From Lachnospiraceae bacterium (lineage in GTDB: Bacteria; Bacillota; Clostridia; Lachnospirales; Lachnospiraceae), in the NCBI GenBank assembly GCA_017394885.1, contig JAFPWO010000023.1, positions 108,291-172,290 on the forward strand: 64,000 bases of DNA. The letters are read 5' to 3'. Every line of letters begins with the position of its first letter. Position 1 is the first letter of the stretch. The notes below the pieces were generated by a model. It searched no databases, had not been told where the DNA came from, and saw nothing but the letters and a program-made list of their open reading frames with translations. The translations under genes and the position numbers were made by a program. Shown here piece by piece: positions 32,280 through 41,085 of the stretch.

Positions 32280-33125
32280 ATGGAAGTTATCACAGCGGAG
32301 CACGCGGGCTTCTGCTTCGGCGTGGAGCGGGCCGTCAATATCGTGTATCAGCTGATCGAAGCGGGGGAAACGCCGCTCTATACTTATGGGCCGATCATCC
32401 ACAACGAGACCGTGGTGGAGGAACTGGAGGCGAAAGGCGTCCGGATCCTGGCGGATGAGGCGGCGCTGGAAACGGCCGAGCCCGGGACAGTCGTCATCCG
32501 TTCCCACGGCGTAAGCCGCGCCGTCCAGCAAAAGATGGAAGTCCTCGGCTTCCGCGTTGAGGATGCGACCTGCCCGTTCGTGAAAAAGATCCATCATCTG
32601 GTCGAGCAGGCGGAGGCGGAAGGGCACGAGGTCCTGATCACCGGAGATCCGGATCATCCGGAAGTGCAGGCGATCTGCGGCTGGTGCCGGAAAAAACCGA
32701 CGGTGATCCGTGAAGCGGCGGATATTTCTGAAATCTCAACATACGATTCGCCTTTTGTCGTGAGTCAAACGACATTTCAACAAAAAAAGTTTAAAGAAAT
32801 AGTTGAAAAACTTAACCGAAATGGGTACAATGCTATTGTTGTGAATACTATTTGCAATGCCACACAGACAAGACAAAAGGAGGCAGAGGCATTAGCCTCC
32901 TCTGTTGACGCGATGATCGTTATCGGAGGCAGCCAAAGCTCCAACACAAAAAAGCTTTATGAAATCTGTAAGGCGCATTGTGGGAAGACCTACTACATCC
33001 GGACACTCGTTGATTTAAGGCATCAAGGCTTTCAGCCGGTACGTTGCGTGGGCATCACAGCAGGGGCCAGTACCCCAAAGAAAATTATTGAGGAGGTTCA
33101 AGCTTATGTCAGAAATGAGTTTTGA
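32280..33125 (+). CDS. ispH: 4-hydroxy-3-methylbut-2-enyl diphosphate reductase IspH
   Basis: A 281-residue iron-sulfur enzyme of the last MEP-pathway step, making IPP and DMAPP. The three cluster cysteines are in EHAGFCFGVERAV, VEDATCPFVKKIH and VVNTICNATQTRQ; also present are SHGVSR, the catalytic Glu block and GASTPKKIIEEV. The second half, from about 32730, is strikingly AT-rich and uses different codons, while the protein stays conserved. That indicates recombination with a foreign ispH. The start overlaps nothing, 3 bases after cmk. The end overlaps the rpsA start by 20 bases. In related clostridia ispH and rpsA can be fused. Confidence 0.95.
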   Translation: MEVITAEHAGFCFGVERAVNIVYQLIEAGETPLYTYGPIIHNETVVEELEAKGVRILADEAALETAEPGTVVIRSHGVSRAVQQKMEVLGFRVEDATCPFVKKIHHLVEQAEAEGHEVLITGDPDHPEVQAICGWCRKKPTVIREAADISEISTYDSPFVVSQTTFQQKKFKEIVEKLNRNGYNAIVVNTICNATQTRQKEAEALASSVDAMIVIGGSQSSNTKKLYEICKAHCGKTYYIRTLVDLRHQGFQPVRCVGITAGASTPKKIIEEVQAYVRNEF

Positions 33126-34329
33126 ACAAATGCTGCAGGAAGAGGCCATCAACCAGGTACATACCGGTGCGACCATCACGGGGACCGTCGATGATGTCAA
33201 AGACAATGAGATCCTGTTAAGTATCGGCTACAAGACGGATGGCGTGATTCCGAAGTCGGAGTTTACGACAGATCCGGCTTTAAACTTAAAGGAAGCGGTC
33301 AAAAAGGGAGACTCGCTCCGCGTTAAAGTCCTGAACATGAACGACGGGGACAACCGCGTCCTGTGCTCCTACCGCCGCCTGGCGCAGGAGAGAACCTACG
33401 AGAAGCTGCAGGAAGCCTGCGAAAACGGCACCGTTATGAAGGGGACCGTTTCCCAGGTCACGACCGGCGGCTTAAGCGTGATGGTGGACGGCGTCCGCAT
33501 CTTTATCCCGGCCAGCCTGGTTTCCAGCAGCTTCGAGAGAGATCTTACGAAGTATGACGGGAAAGAGATCGAATTCGTGATCACCGAATGCGTGCCGCGC
33601 AAGCGCCGCGTGATCGGCGACCGCAAGCAGGTCGTGACCGCGCAGAAGGAAGCGGCCGAGAAGGCGCTCTTCGAGCGGATCCAGGAAGGCATGATCGTGA
33701 CCGGCACCGTCAAGAATCTGACCGATTTCGGCGTGTTCATCGATCTGGGCGGCGCGGACGGACTGCTGCACATTTCCGAGATGAGCTGGGGCCGGATCGA
33801 GAGCCCGAAGAAGCTGTTCAAGGTCGGCCAGGAAGTCGAAGCCTTCATCAAGAACATCAAGGGCAACAAGATCGCGCTGTCCATGAAGTTCCCGGATCAG
33901 AACCCGTGGCTGAACGCGGATGAAAAATACGCCATCGGCAACGTGGTCAAGGGCAAAGTGGCCAGAATGATCGATTTCGGCGCTTTCGTAGAGCTGGCGC
34001 CCGGCGTGGACGCGCTGCTGCATGTGTCCCAGATCTCCAAGGATCACGTGGAGAAGCCTTCGGACGTCCTGAGCATCGGCCAGGAAATCGAAGCGAAGGT
34101 CGTGGAATACAACAGCGACAGCCGCCGCATCAGCATCTCCATCAAAGCGCTGGAGATGGACCGCGAGACTTCGGAAGACGCCGCCAAGGTGGAGATCCCT
34201 ACCGAGGTTGCCGAAGCGCTGAAGGAAGAAGCGCCGGAAACGCCGGAAGTTCCGGAGACCCCGGAAGTGCCGGAAGCGCCGGAGATCCCCGAAGCTGCCG
34301 AAGCAGCGGAAGCTCCCGAAGCCGAATAA
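33106..34329 (+). CDS. rpsA: 30S ribosomal protein S1 (four S1 domains)
   Basis: A 407-residue protein with four S1 RNA-binding domains of about 70 residues: GATITGTVDDVKDNEILLSI, GTVMKGTVSQVTTGGLSVMV, GMIVTGTVKNLTDFGVFIDL and GNVVKGKVARMIDFGAFVEL. The third and fourth are the most canonical. The last 45 residues are an acidic Pro/Glu/Ala tail (repeats of PEVPE and PEAPE). The start is the ATG at 33106 with AGGAGG at 33091; a TTG at 33088 is less likely. It overlaps ispH by 20 bases in another frame. Four-domain S1 proteins are usual in Firmicutes and assist mRNA binding. Confidence 0.93.
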   Translation: MSEMSFEQMLQEEAINQVHTGATITGTVDDVKDNEILLSIGYKTDGVIPKSEFTTDPALNLKEAVKKGDSLRVKVLNMNDGDNRVLCSYRRLAQERTYEKLQEACENGTVMKGTVSQVTTGGLSVMVDGVRIFIPASLVSSSFERDLTKYDGKEIEFVITECVPRKRRVIGDRKQVVTAQKEAAEKALFERIQEGMIVTGTVKNLTDFGVFIDLGGADGLLHISEMSWGRIESPKKLFKVGQEVEAFIKNIKGNKIALSMKFPDQNPWLNADEKYAIGNVVKGKVARMIDFGAFVELAPGVDALLHVSQISKDHVEKPSDVLSIGQEIEAKVVEYNSDSRRISISIKALEMDRETSEDAAKVEIPTEVAEALKEEAPETPEVPETPEVPEAPEIPEAAEAAEAPEAE

Positions 34330-34355
34330 AACAGACAGGGCATAGTCCCATAGCA

Positions 34356-34454
34356 GCGATGCCTGGCATCGCGAAAAAAGAGGGCGGCGATGCAGTGCAT
34401 CGCCGCCGCGCTATATCCGGAATCCGACAGCGGCAATGCGGCGCATTGCCGCTG
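34356..34454. repeat. Cluster of three perfect palindromes after rpsA
   Basis: 34356-34372 (8-bp arms GCGATGCC/GGCATCGC), 34383-34407 (12-bp arms beginning GGCGGCGATGCA) and 34428-34454 (13-bp arms beginning CAGCGGCAATGCG). Each has a single central base. All share a GCRATGC-like core. None has a good T run, so they are not ordinary terminators, although the last is followed by TTTT. Confidence 0.8.
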
Positions 34455-34481
34455 TTTTGCGGCGGGAAAAGCAGAATATTG

Positions 34482-34510
34482 TTGCATTTTTCCGCCTGAT
34501 GCGCTACACT
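34482..34510 (+). promoter_or_regulatory. Promoter of the lipoprotein gene
   Basis: TTGCAT (34482-34487), 17-base spacer, TACACT (34505-34510), 31 bases before the ATG. Confidence 0.6.
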
Positions 34511-34541
34511 ATATCCGATTATGACCTTGGAGGTCTTACTC

Positions 34542-35267
34542 ATGCATGCAAGAAAGTTTATTTGTGCGCTGATGCTCCTGAGCCTGCTCCTTTGCCTGGC
34601 TGCCTGCGGGAAGCAGCCGTCCACAACAGAGGGCAGCAATACGGATTCGACGGTCCAGCCGTCCGCGCCGCAGACGTCCCGTTCTTCGAGCGAAGAACAC
34701 TCCTCCGAAACAGAGGAGTCTACGGAAGATCCGCTCTCGGACTATCCGTTTGAGCCGACCGTGACGGGGATCTATCTGACCCGCGAAGGCAAGATTCAAA
34801 GCGCGGAAGTCTCCAGCTTTGACGACCCGCATTATGATAAGAAGACCCTGCTTGATTTTATCGCGGACGTCGTGGGAGAGTATAACGCGGCCAAGGGCAT
34901 CGAGGCGGTCAGCATCGTCTCGCTGGAGGTGGCCGACAAGAAGGCGACCCTGGTCCTGAGCTATGACGAGATCAGCCATTTTATGGAGTTCCAGGGCAGT
35001 GATTTCAACGTGTCGCTGATCAAGGTCGTTACCACAGAGGAAGCGGCCCGGGATTATACGCTCACCAACCTGATGAAGCCGGACGGAACCAAGGTCAGCG
35101 CCTTTAACGCCTTAAAGGATGAGCAGCAGAAAGTCCTGATCATCAAAGGCGATACCAGTGTGACCGTGAACGGGGACATCACGGCGCTCTCGAAAAGCTT
35201 TACCGTGACCGGGCCCAACAGCGCGCGGGTCAGCACGGAAACCGAGTGTTTTATCTTTTTCAAATAA
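34542..35267 (+). CDS. Lipoprotein of unknown function
   Basis: A 241-residue secreted lipoprotein. The signal peptide MHARKFICALMLLSLLLCLAAC ends in a clear lipobox (LAAC, Cys 22). A Ser/Thr/Glu-rich linker follows (about 25 to 70), then a globular region from YPFEPTVTGIYLTREGKIQSAEVSSF to the end, containing VSLEVADKKATLVLSYDE and a late TVNGDITALSKSFTV. The ATG at 34542 has GGAGG upstream. No domain is recognised. It is monocistronic, with its own promoter and a terminator at 35304. It could be a surface-exposed binding protein. Confidence 0.8.
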   Translation: MHARKFICALMLLSLLLCLAACGKQPSTTEGSNTDSTVQPSAPQTSRSSSEEHSSETEESTEDPLSDYPFEPTVTGIYLTREGKIQSAEVSSFDDPHYDKKTLLDFIADVVGEYNAAKGIEAVSIVSLEVADKKATLVLSYDEISHFMEFQGSDFNVSLIKVVTTEEAARDYTLTNLMKPDGTKVSAFNALKDEQQKVLIIKGDTSVTVNGDITALSKSFTVTGPNSARVSTETECFIFFK

Positions 35268-35303
35268 AGGGACACGCCTTAGGGCACTGCCTCGGAGACG
35301 GGC

Positions 35304-35330
35304 GGGAGTGGTGCACCACTCCCGTCTTTT
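35304..35330 (+). terminator. Terminator after the lipoprotein gene
   Basis: A 20-base perfect palindrome GGGAGTGGTGCACCACTCCC (35304-35323), followed by GTCTTTT. Confidence 0.75.
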
Positions 35331-35362
35331 CACCCGGAAGAAACGGAAGGAGACGATAACAG

Positions 35363-36757
35363 ATGGAAAAAACAATGGATAAGATCGTAGCGCTTTGCAA
35401 ATCCCGCGGGTTTATTTTCCCCGGCTCGGAAATCTACGGCGGCCTGGCCAATACCTGGGATTACGGCCCGCTGGGCGTGGAGCTGAAGAATAATATCAAA
35501 AAAGCCTGGTGGCAGAAATTCGTGCAGGAAAATCCCTACAATGTGGGACTGGACGCCGCCATTTTGATGAACCCGCAGACCTGGGAAGCCAGCGGCCATC
35601 TGGCGGGCTTTTCGGATCCGCTGATGGATTGCCGGGAGTGCCACGAACGTTTCCGTGCGGACAAGCTGATCGAAGAGTGGTGCGCGGAGAACGGCTTTGA
35701 ACTTCCGAAGCCGATCGACGCCTTCTCCCAGGAGGAGATGAAGGCCTTCGTGGAAGAGCACGCGATCCCCTGCCCGACCTGCGGCAAACATAATTTTACC
35801 GATATCCGTCAGTTCAACCTGATGTTCAAGACCTTCCAGGGCGTCACGGAAAACAGCAAGAATACGCTGTATCTGCGCCCGGAGACCGCGCAGGGCATCT
35901 TTACGAACTTCGTGAACGTGCAGCGCACCACAAGGAAGAAGCTTCCCTTCGGCATCGGCCAGATCGGCAAGTCCTTCCGCAACGAGATCACGCCCGGCAA
36001 TTTTATCTTCCGCGTGCGTGAATTCGAACAGATGGAACTGGAATTCTTCTGCAAGCCCGGCACCGATCTGGAATGGTTCGACTACTGGCGCTCCTTCTGC
36101 AAAAACTGGCTGCTTTCGATCGGCCTGAAGGAAGAAGATATCCGCCTGCGCGACCACGCGCAGGAAGAACTGGTCTTTTATTCCAAGGCGACCACCGATT
36201 TCGAGTATCTCTTCCCCTTCGGCTGGGGCGAGCTGTGGGGCGTGGCGGACCGTACCGATTACGATCTGACCCAGCACCAGAACACCTCCGGGCAGGATCT
36301 GACCTATTTCGATCCGGAGACGAACGAGCGCTACATTCCGTACGTGATAGAACCGTCCCTGGGCGTGGAGCGCAGCGTCCTGGCCGTGCTCTGCGGCGCG
36401 TACGACGAAGAAGTGCTGGATGAAGCGAAGGGCGACGTCCGCACCGTGCTGCACTTTAACCCGGCCATCGCGCCTGTCAAGATCGCGGTGCTGCCGCTCT
36501 CCAAGAAGCTGAGCGAGCCGGCTGAGAAGATCTACAGCGAGCTGTGTCGCTATTATACCTGCGACTTCGACGTGACCGGCAATATCGGCAAGCGTTACCG
36601 CCGCGAGGATGAGATCGGCACGCCGTACTGCATCACCTATGACTTTGACTCGGAAGAGGACGGCGCGGTCACGATCCGCGAGCGCGATACGATGGGCCAG
36701 GTCCGCGTACCGATCGCGGAACTGAAGAACTGGTTTGAGGACAAGTTCCGTCTGTAA
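35363..36757 (+). CDS. glyQS: Glycyl-tRNA synthetase, alpha2 (eukaryote-like) type
   Basis: A 464-residue class II synthetase charging tRNA-Gly. It has [31 protein letters not shown], motif 2 in [23 protein letters not shown], motif 3 in [16 protein letters not shown], and a C-terminal anticodon-binding domain ([12 protein letters not shown] to the end). Two CxxC pairs, in DCRECHERF and PCPTCGKHN, suggest a zinc knuckle in the insertion. The length matches the homodimeric form found in many Firmicutes. No T-box leader is visible in the 30 bases between the previous terminator and the ATG. Confidence 0.95.
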   Translation: MEKTMDKIVALCKSRGFIFPGSEIYGGLANTWDYGPLGVELKNNIKKAWWQKFVQENPYNVGLDAAILMNPQTWEASGHLAGFSDPLMDCRECHERFRADKLIEEWCAENGFELPKPIDAFSQEEMKAFVEEHAIPCPTCGKHNFTDIRQFNLMFKTFQGVTENSKNTLYLRPETAQGIFTNFVNVQRTTRKKLPFGIGQIGKSFRNEITPGNFIFRVREFEQMELEFFCKPGTDLEWFDYWRSFCKNWLLSIGLKEEDIRLRDHAQEELVFYSKATTDFEYLFPFGWGELWGVADRTDYDLTQHQNTSGQDLTYFDPETNERYIPYVIEPSLGVERSVLAVLCGAYDEEVLDEAKGDVRTVLHFNPAIAPVKIAVLPLSKKLSEPAEKIYSELCRYYTCDFDVTGNIGKRYRREDEIGTPYCITYDFDSEEDGAVTIRERDTMGQVRVPIAELKNWFEDKFRL

Positions 36758-36796
36758 TTACCAAAGCCTTTCGGAATACGGAGGAAAGGAGGGAGT

Positions 36797-38479
36797 ATGA
36801 AACGCAGATTGACGGTCTTTTTCCTGCTTTTGGCACTTGCGGCAGGCTGTATCTGCCCGCCGGCGGCGCACGCGTCGGGCTATGAAGACGCCAGCCGTCA
36901 GGCGGAGGAAGAAGAGCAGGGACAAAAACAGGCCGAAGAGCAGCAGGGCGAACTGCAGCGCTTAAGCGAGGAGCTGCAGGCCGAGCTGGACGAAGCCAAT
37001 GCCGGGATCGATTCCATTCTGGAAGAACTGCTGGACCTGGACGGGCAGCTTGCCGCCGTCCGCCTCGAGCAGCAGCATTTTCAGGAAGAGAAGGAAAAGA
37101 AGGAAGAAGAACTGGAACACGAGCGCGAGAGCATGGCGCTGCGCATCCAGTACATGTATGAGCAGCAGTATACTTCCTTCTGGGAGATCCTTTCCGGGGC
37201 CAAATCGCTGGGCGAGATCTTAAACAGCGCGGAGTACATCAGTTCCATTACCGCCTATGACAAGAAGATGATGGAGCAGTATGAGGCGGATCTGGCGGCG
37301 ATCGAGGATTCGATCGCCCAGGTGAACGCCCGGGAAGAACAGCTCCGCTCCCTGCGCTATGAAACGGAACAGAAACAGGCGGACTGTGCGGATAAGGCCG
37401 CGAAGATCATCACCCGCATTGACGAATACAATCGAAAAATAGAAGCCTACGGCGCGGAAGCCGCGGAATACGCAGCGGCCGCAGCGGAGAGCCGGGCCCA
37501 GATGGAGCGGCTGGAAGAAGCGGCCCGCCAGGCGGCAGAGGCTGCGGAAAAGCAGCGTCTTGCCGAAGAAGCGGCCCGCAGGGAAGCGGAAGAAAAAGCT
37601 GCCGCGGAAAGAGCGGCGGAAGAAAGCCGCCGTGCGGAGGAAGCGTCCCGCGAAGCGCAGGAAACGACCGCGCCGGCAACGGAAGCGCCGACAACGGCGC
37701 CGGCCCCGCCTCCGGAAATGGAAACCGCGGTGCCGACGGCCGCCCCGACCGAAGCCCCGACGCAGGCTCCTACCGAGGCACCGACTGAGGCTCCGACCGA
37801 AGCACCGACCGAACCGTCTGTGGAAACAACGACACAGACACCGGGCCCGCCGCCGACGGAAGCATCCACGGAAGAACCGGCCCCGCCGCCGACCGAACCG
37901 GAAGCGACGCAGGCGCCCACCGAGACGCTGCCCGAAACCCCGCCGGAAGAGACGGCTCCGGAAGAAACGACTCCCGAGGAAACGGACCCGCCGGTCACGG
38001 AGCCCGAGCCGACCACGGAAGCGACCAAACCCTGGAATGAGGGCTACAACGATGCCCGCGGCGTCGGGTCCCTGCAGATCGATCCGTACGCGGTCACCCC
38101 GAACGGCTATACCAACCTGGAGGTCCTGGCTGCCATCATCGACCTGGAATGCGGCGGGCAGCCCTATGAGGGCCGGATCGGCGTCGGCAACGTAATCTTT
38201 AACCGGATCCTGGATCCGCGCTTCCAGACGACCATCTACGATGTTGTCTACGCGCCGTGGCAGTTTACGCCGGCCTATACCGGAAACCTGAACATCATGC
38301 TGGCCCGCGGCAACATCCGGCAAAGCAGCTTCGATACGGCGATGGACTGCATCAACGGCGTGCGCACGATCGAAGAAAAATGGCTGTATTTCAGCGCCTT
38401 AAGCCAGTGGGATAACGTCCAGAAATGGATGACCATCCACGAGTATATGCAGATAGAGGGCCATATTTTCTACTACTGA
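36797..38479 (+). CDS. Secreted cell wall hydrolase: coiled coil, Pro/Thr/Glu linker, SleB-like domain
   Basis: A 560-residue exported protein. Signal peptide 1 to about 27 (AHAS). Residues 30 to 290 are a long coiled coil with heptads rich in Glu/Gln/Ala, like the N-termini of PcsB/CwlO-type proteins. Residues about 290 to 415 are a disordered linker with near-perfect APTEAPTE repeats. The last 140 residues are a Hydrolase_2 (SleB/CwlJ) domain: NLEVLAAIIDLECGGQPYEGRIGVGNVIFNRIL with the catalytic Glu, YAPWQFTPAY, and the conserved end. It probably cleaves peptidoglycan; the coiled coil may connect it to a divisome or FtsEX-like partner. It lies 40 bases after glyQS. Confidence 0.88.
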   Translation: MKRRLTVFFLLLALAAGCICPPAAHASGYEDASRQAEEEEQGQKQAEEQQGELQRLSEELQAELDEANAGIDSILEELLDLDGQLAAVRLEQQHFQEEKEKKEEELEHERESMALRIQYMYEQQYTSFWEILSGAKSLGEILNSAEYISSITAYDKKMMEQYEADLAAIEDSIAQVNAREEQLRSLRYETEQKQADCADKAAKIITRIDEYNRKIEAYGAEAAEYAAAAAESRAQMERLEEAARQAAEAAEKQRLAEEAARREAEEKAAAERAAEESRRAEEASREAQETTAPATEAPTTAPAPPPEMETAVPTAAPTEAPTQAPTEAPTEAPTEAPTEPSVETTTQTPGPPPTEASTEEPAPPPTEPEATQAPTETLPETPPEETAPEETTPEETDPPVTEPEPTTEATKPWNEGYNDARGVGSLQIDPYAVTPNGYTNLEVLAAIIDLECGGQPYEGRIGVGNVIFNRILDPRFQTTIYDVVYAPWQFTPAYTGNLNIMLARGNIRQSSFDTAMDCINGVRTIEEKWLYFSALSQWDNVQKWMTIHEYMQIEGHIFYY

Positions 38480-38502
38480 GGCCTGCGATCCGAGGAGTTT
38501 TT

Positions 38503-39897
38503 ATGAAGATTTACAATACACTGTCACGTCAGAAAGAAGAGTTTACGACCCTGGAGCCGGGCCGGGTACGCATGTATGTCTGCGGCCCGACCGTCTATAA
38601 CCTGATCCACGTAGGCAATGCCCGCCCGATGATCTTCTTCGACACCGTGCGCCGTTATCTGGAATATAAAGGCTACGACGTCAACTATGTTTCCAACTTT
38701 ACGGACGTGGACGATAAGATCATCCGCCGCGCGCTGGAGGAGGGCGTGGACAGCGCCGTGATCTCCGAGCGCTATATCGAAGAATGCAAAAAGGACATGG
38801 CCGGCATGGACGTGCGCCCCGCGACGACGAACCCCAAGGCGACCGAAGAGATCGGCGGTATGATCGAAATGATCCAGGCCCTGATCGAGAAAGGCTTCGC
38901 CTATGAGGTGAACGGCACGGTCTACTACCGCGTACGGAACTTTAAGCGCTACGGCATGCTCTCGGGCAAGAACCTGGAAGACCTGGTGAGCGGGAACCGG
39001 ACGCTCCTGGTGACCGGCGAGGACGAAAAGGAATACCCGATGGATTTCGTGCTCTGGAAGCCGAAAAAGGAAGGCGAGCCCTACTGGGAATCCCCCTGGG
39101 GCCAGGGCCGTCCGGGCTGGCACATCGAGTGCTCGGTCATGTCGAAAAAGTACCTGGGCGAGCAGATCGACATCCATGGCGGCGGCGAGGACCTGATCTT
39201 CCCGCATCACGAGAATGAGATCGCGCAGAGCGAGGCCGTGAGCGGCAAGCCCTTCTCCCGCTACTGGATGCACAACGGCTTCCTGAATATCAATAACCAG
39301 AAGATGTCCAAGTCCCTGAACAATTTCGTGCTGGTGCGGGACATCGCGAAGAAATATGATCTGGGCGTGCTGCGCTTCTTCATGCTGAGCGCGCACTACC
39401 GCAATCCTTTAAACTTCAGTGAGGAGCTTATGGCTTCCGCGAAGAACGGGCTGGACCGCATCGAGACGGCGCTGGCGCGCCTGCGCGACGAGGCTGAAAA
39501 GTGCCCGGAGGAAGGCGCCGCCGAGCCGGTTCTGGAAGCGGCGGCAAAGTTCCGCGCGGATTTCGAAGCCGCGATGGACGACGACTTCAATACCGCGGAC
39601 GCGATCTCCGTGCTCTTCGAACTGGTGAAGTTTGCAAACATGCAGGAGCCGGGTGAGACGCCCCGCGCAGCCTGGGATGAACTGAGAAAGACCGCGTTGG
39701 ATATCGCGCAGGTGCTCGGCGTCAAAGAGCCCGCGCAGGAACTGCTGGATAAGGACATTGAAACCCTGATCGAAGAACGGCAGGCGGCCCGCAAGGCAAA
39801 AAACTACGCCCGAGCGGACGAGATCCGGAACAGCCTGGCGGCGCAGGGCATTCTGCTGGAGGATACCCGGGAAGGCGTAAAATGGAAGAGAGCGTAA
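38503..39897 (+). CDS. cysS: Cysteinyl-tRNA synthetase
   Basis: A 464-residue class I synthetase. The HIGH signature is [12 protein letters not shown], preceded by the zinc Cys in YVCGPTVYN; the further zinc ligands are the Cys in GWHIECSVM and the HHENE block; KMSKSLNN is the second signature. The C-terminal anticodon domain ends [28 protein letters not shown]. The start at 38503 has GAGGAG in front; an in-frame start at 38425 lies inside the previous gene. It overlaps mrnC by 16 bases. Confidence 0.96.
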   Translation: MKIYNTLSRQKEEFTTLEPGRVRMYVCGPTVYNLIHVGNARPMIFFDTVRRYLEYKGYDVNYVSNFTDVDDKIIRRALEEGVDSAVISERYIEECKKDMAGMDVRPATTNPKATEEIGGMIEMIQALIEKGFAYEVNGTVYYRVRNFKRYGMLSGKNLEDLVSGNRTLLVTGEDEKEYPMDFVLWKPKKEGEPYWESPWGQGRPGWHIECSVMSKKYLGEQIDIHGGGEDLIFPHHENEIAQSEAVSGKPFSRYWMHNGFLNINNQKMSKSLNNFVLVRDIAKKYDLGVLRFFMLSAHYRNPLNFSEELMASAKNGLDRIETALARLRDEAEKCPEEGAAEPVLEAAAKFRADFEAAMDDDFNTADAISVLFELVKFANMQEPGETPRAAWDELRKTALDIAQVLGVKEPAQELLDKDIETLIEERQAARKAKNYARADEIRNSLAAQGILLEDTREGVKWKRA

Positions 39898-40307
39898 GAG
39901 AGACCTTCGCGCTTTCCCAGAAGGACCTGCGGCAGCAGCCTTCCCTGAATCTGGCGTATCTGGGGGACGCCGTGCATGAACTGATCGTCAGGACCGTCCT
40001 GCTGGAACGCAGCGCGGGCCGGGTGGATCAGCTCAACAAGGCAGCGCTCCCCTATGTTTCTGCGGTCGGGCAGGCAAAAATGACCGAGGCCGTTCTCCCT
40101 CTTCTGGGGGAAGAGGAGAGTGCGGTCTATCGGCGCGGCCGCAACGCGCACACCGAAAGCAAGGCGAAGAATGCGAGCCTTCAGGAATATCATAAAGCGA
40201 CCGGACTGGAAGCGCTGTGGGGGTATCTGTACCTGCAGGGCCGGTCGGATCGCGTCCTGGAACTGATGAAAGCGGGGATGGACTATGTCGACGGAAATGC
40301 TCATTGA
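39882..40307 (+). CDS. mrnC: Mini-ribonuclease III
   Basis: A 141-residue RNase III-like domain without a double-stranded RNA-binding domain. Family marks are LNLAYLGDAVHELIVR with the catalytic Asp, YVSAVGQAKM, RRGRNAHTESKAKNASLQEYHKATGLEALWGYLYLQG, with a second acidic catalytic position. In Bacillus it matures 23S rRNA ends. It starts within cysS (16-base overlap) and its end overlaps rlmB by 23 bases, a cysS-mrnC-rlmB order common in Firmicutes. Confidence 0.95.
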   Translation: MEESVRETFALSQKDLRQQPSLNLAYLGDAVHELIVRTVLLERSAGRVDQLNKAALPYVSAVGQAKMTEAVLPLLGEEESAVYRRGRNAHTESKAKNASLQEYHKATGLEALWGYLYLQGRSDRVLELMKAGMDYVDGNAH

Positions 40308-41025
40308 AGGCCGCAACGCGGTTCTCGAGGCGCTTCGCTCCGGCCGGAGTCTGGATAAGATCTGTTTTCAGAAAGGCCTGAAAGACAGCGGGTTTGCCGC
40401 GATCCTGAAGGAGGCGGAGAAAGCCTCCGTGGAAGTGCGCTATCTGCCGAAGGAACGGCTGGATGAAATGTCCGAGACCGGAAAACATCAGGGCGTCATC
40501 GCGAAAAGCGCGGCCTATGATTACAGTACGGTGGACGAGATGCTGGCCCGGGCCGGGGAAAAAGGAGAAGCCCCCTTCCTGATCCTGCTGGACGGGATCG
40601 AGGATCCGCACAATCTGGGGGCGATCATCCGCACGGCCAATCTCTGCGGCGCCCATGGGGTGATCATTCCCAAAAACCGGGCGGTGGGCCTGACCGGGAC
40701 GGTGGCCCGCACGTCTGCCGGCGCCATCAATTATACGCCGGTCGCCAAAGTGACCAATCTTTCCCAGACCATGAAGCAGCTGAAGGAAAAGGGTTTCTGG
40801 TTCGTCTGCGCCGATATGGACGGGGAAGTGATGTATCGGCAGAATCTGACCGGCCCGATCGGCCTGGTCATCGGCAATGAAGGAGACGGCGTCTCACGCC
40901 TTGTCCGGGAGAACTGCGATTATATCGCGCGGATCCCGATGCGGGGCGATATCGATTCGCTCAACGCCTCCGTGGCAGCCGGCGTGCTGGCCTTTGAGAT
41001 CGTCCGCCAGCGCTATTATTCGTAA
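40285..41025 (+). CDS. rlmB: 23S rRNA (guanosine-2'-O)-methyltransferase RlmB
   Basis: A 246-residue SPOUT methyltransferase. N-terminal substrate-binding domain LIEGRNAVLEALRSGRSLDKI. Motif 1 LLDGIEDPHNLGAIIRTANLCGAHGVI with the conserved Asn and Arg, motif 2 GPIGLVIGNEGDGVSRLV, motif 3 RIPMRGDIDSLNASVAAGVLAFEI. The length is that of RlmB/TrmH group proteins, and the cysS-mrnC neighbourhood supports RlmB over a resistance methyltransferase. It overlaps mrnC by 23 bases. Confidence 0.93.
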   Translation: MSTEMLIEGRNAVLEALRSGRSLDKICFQKGLKDSGFAAILKEAEKASVEVRYLPKERLDEMSETGKHQGVIAKSAAYDYSTVDEMLARAGEKGEAPFLILLDGIEDPHNLGAIIRTANLCGAHGVIIPKNRAVGLTGTVARTSAGAINYTPVAKVTNLSQTMKQLKEKGFWFVCADMDGEVMYRQNLTGPIGLVIGNEGDGVSRLVRENCDYIARIPMRGDIDSLNASVAAGVLAFEIVRQRYYS

Positions 41026-41085
41026 CCGCGGCGGCAGTGATCCGCATTGCCGCATCAACAAAATCCCACGAGGAGTTTTTGAACC

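Noticed and set aside
34383..34407. Intrinsic terminator of rpsA
   Set aside because: The stem is perfect but no T run follows; treated as a palindromic repeat.
35268..35362. T-box leader before glyQS
   Set aside because: Only 95 bases, largely a terminator of the previous gene; no T-box sequence or specifier stem is seen.
37220..38323. Long minus-strand frames opposite the SleB-type hydrolase
   Set aside because: They come from the Pro/Thr/Glu repeat and give Arg/Phe/Gly-rich nonsense.
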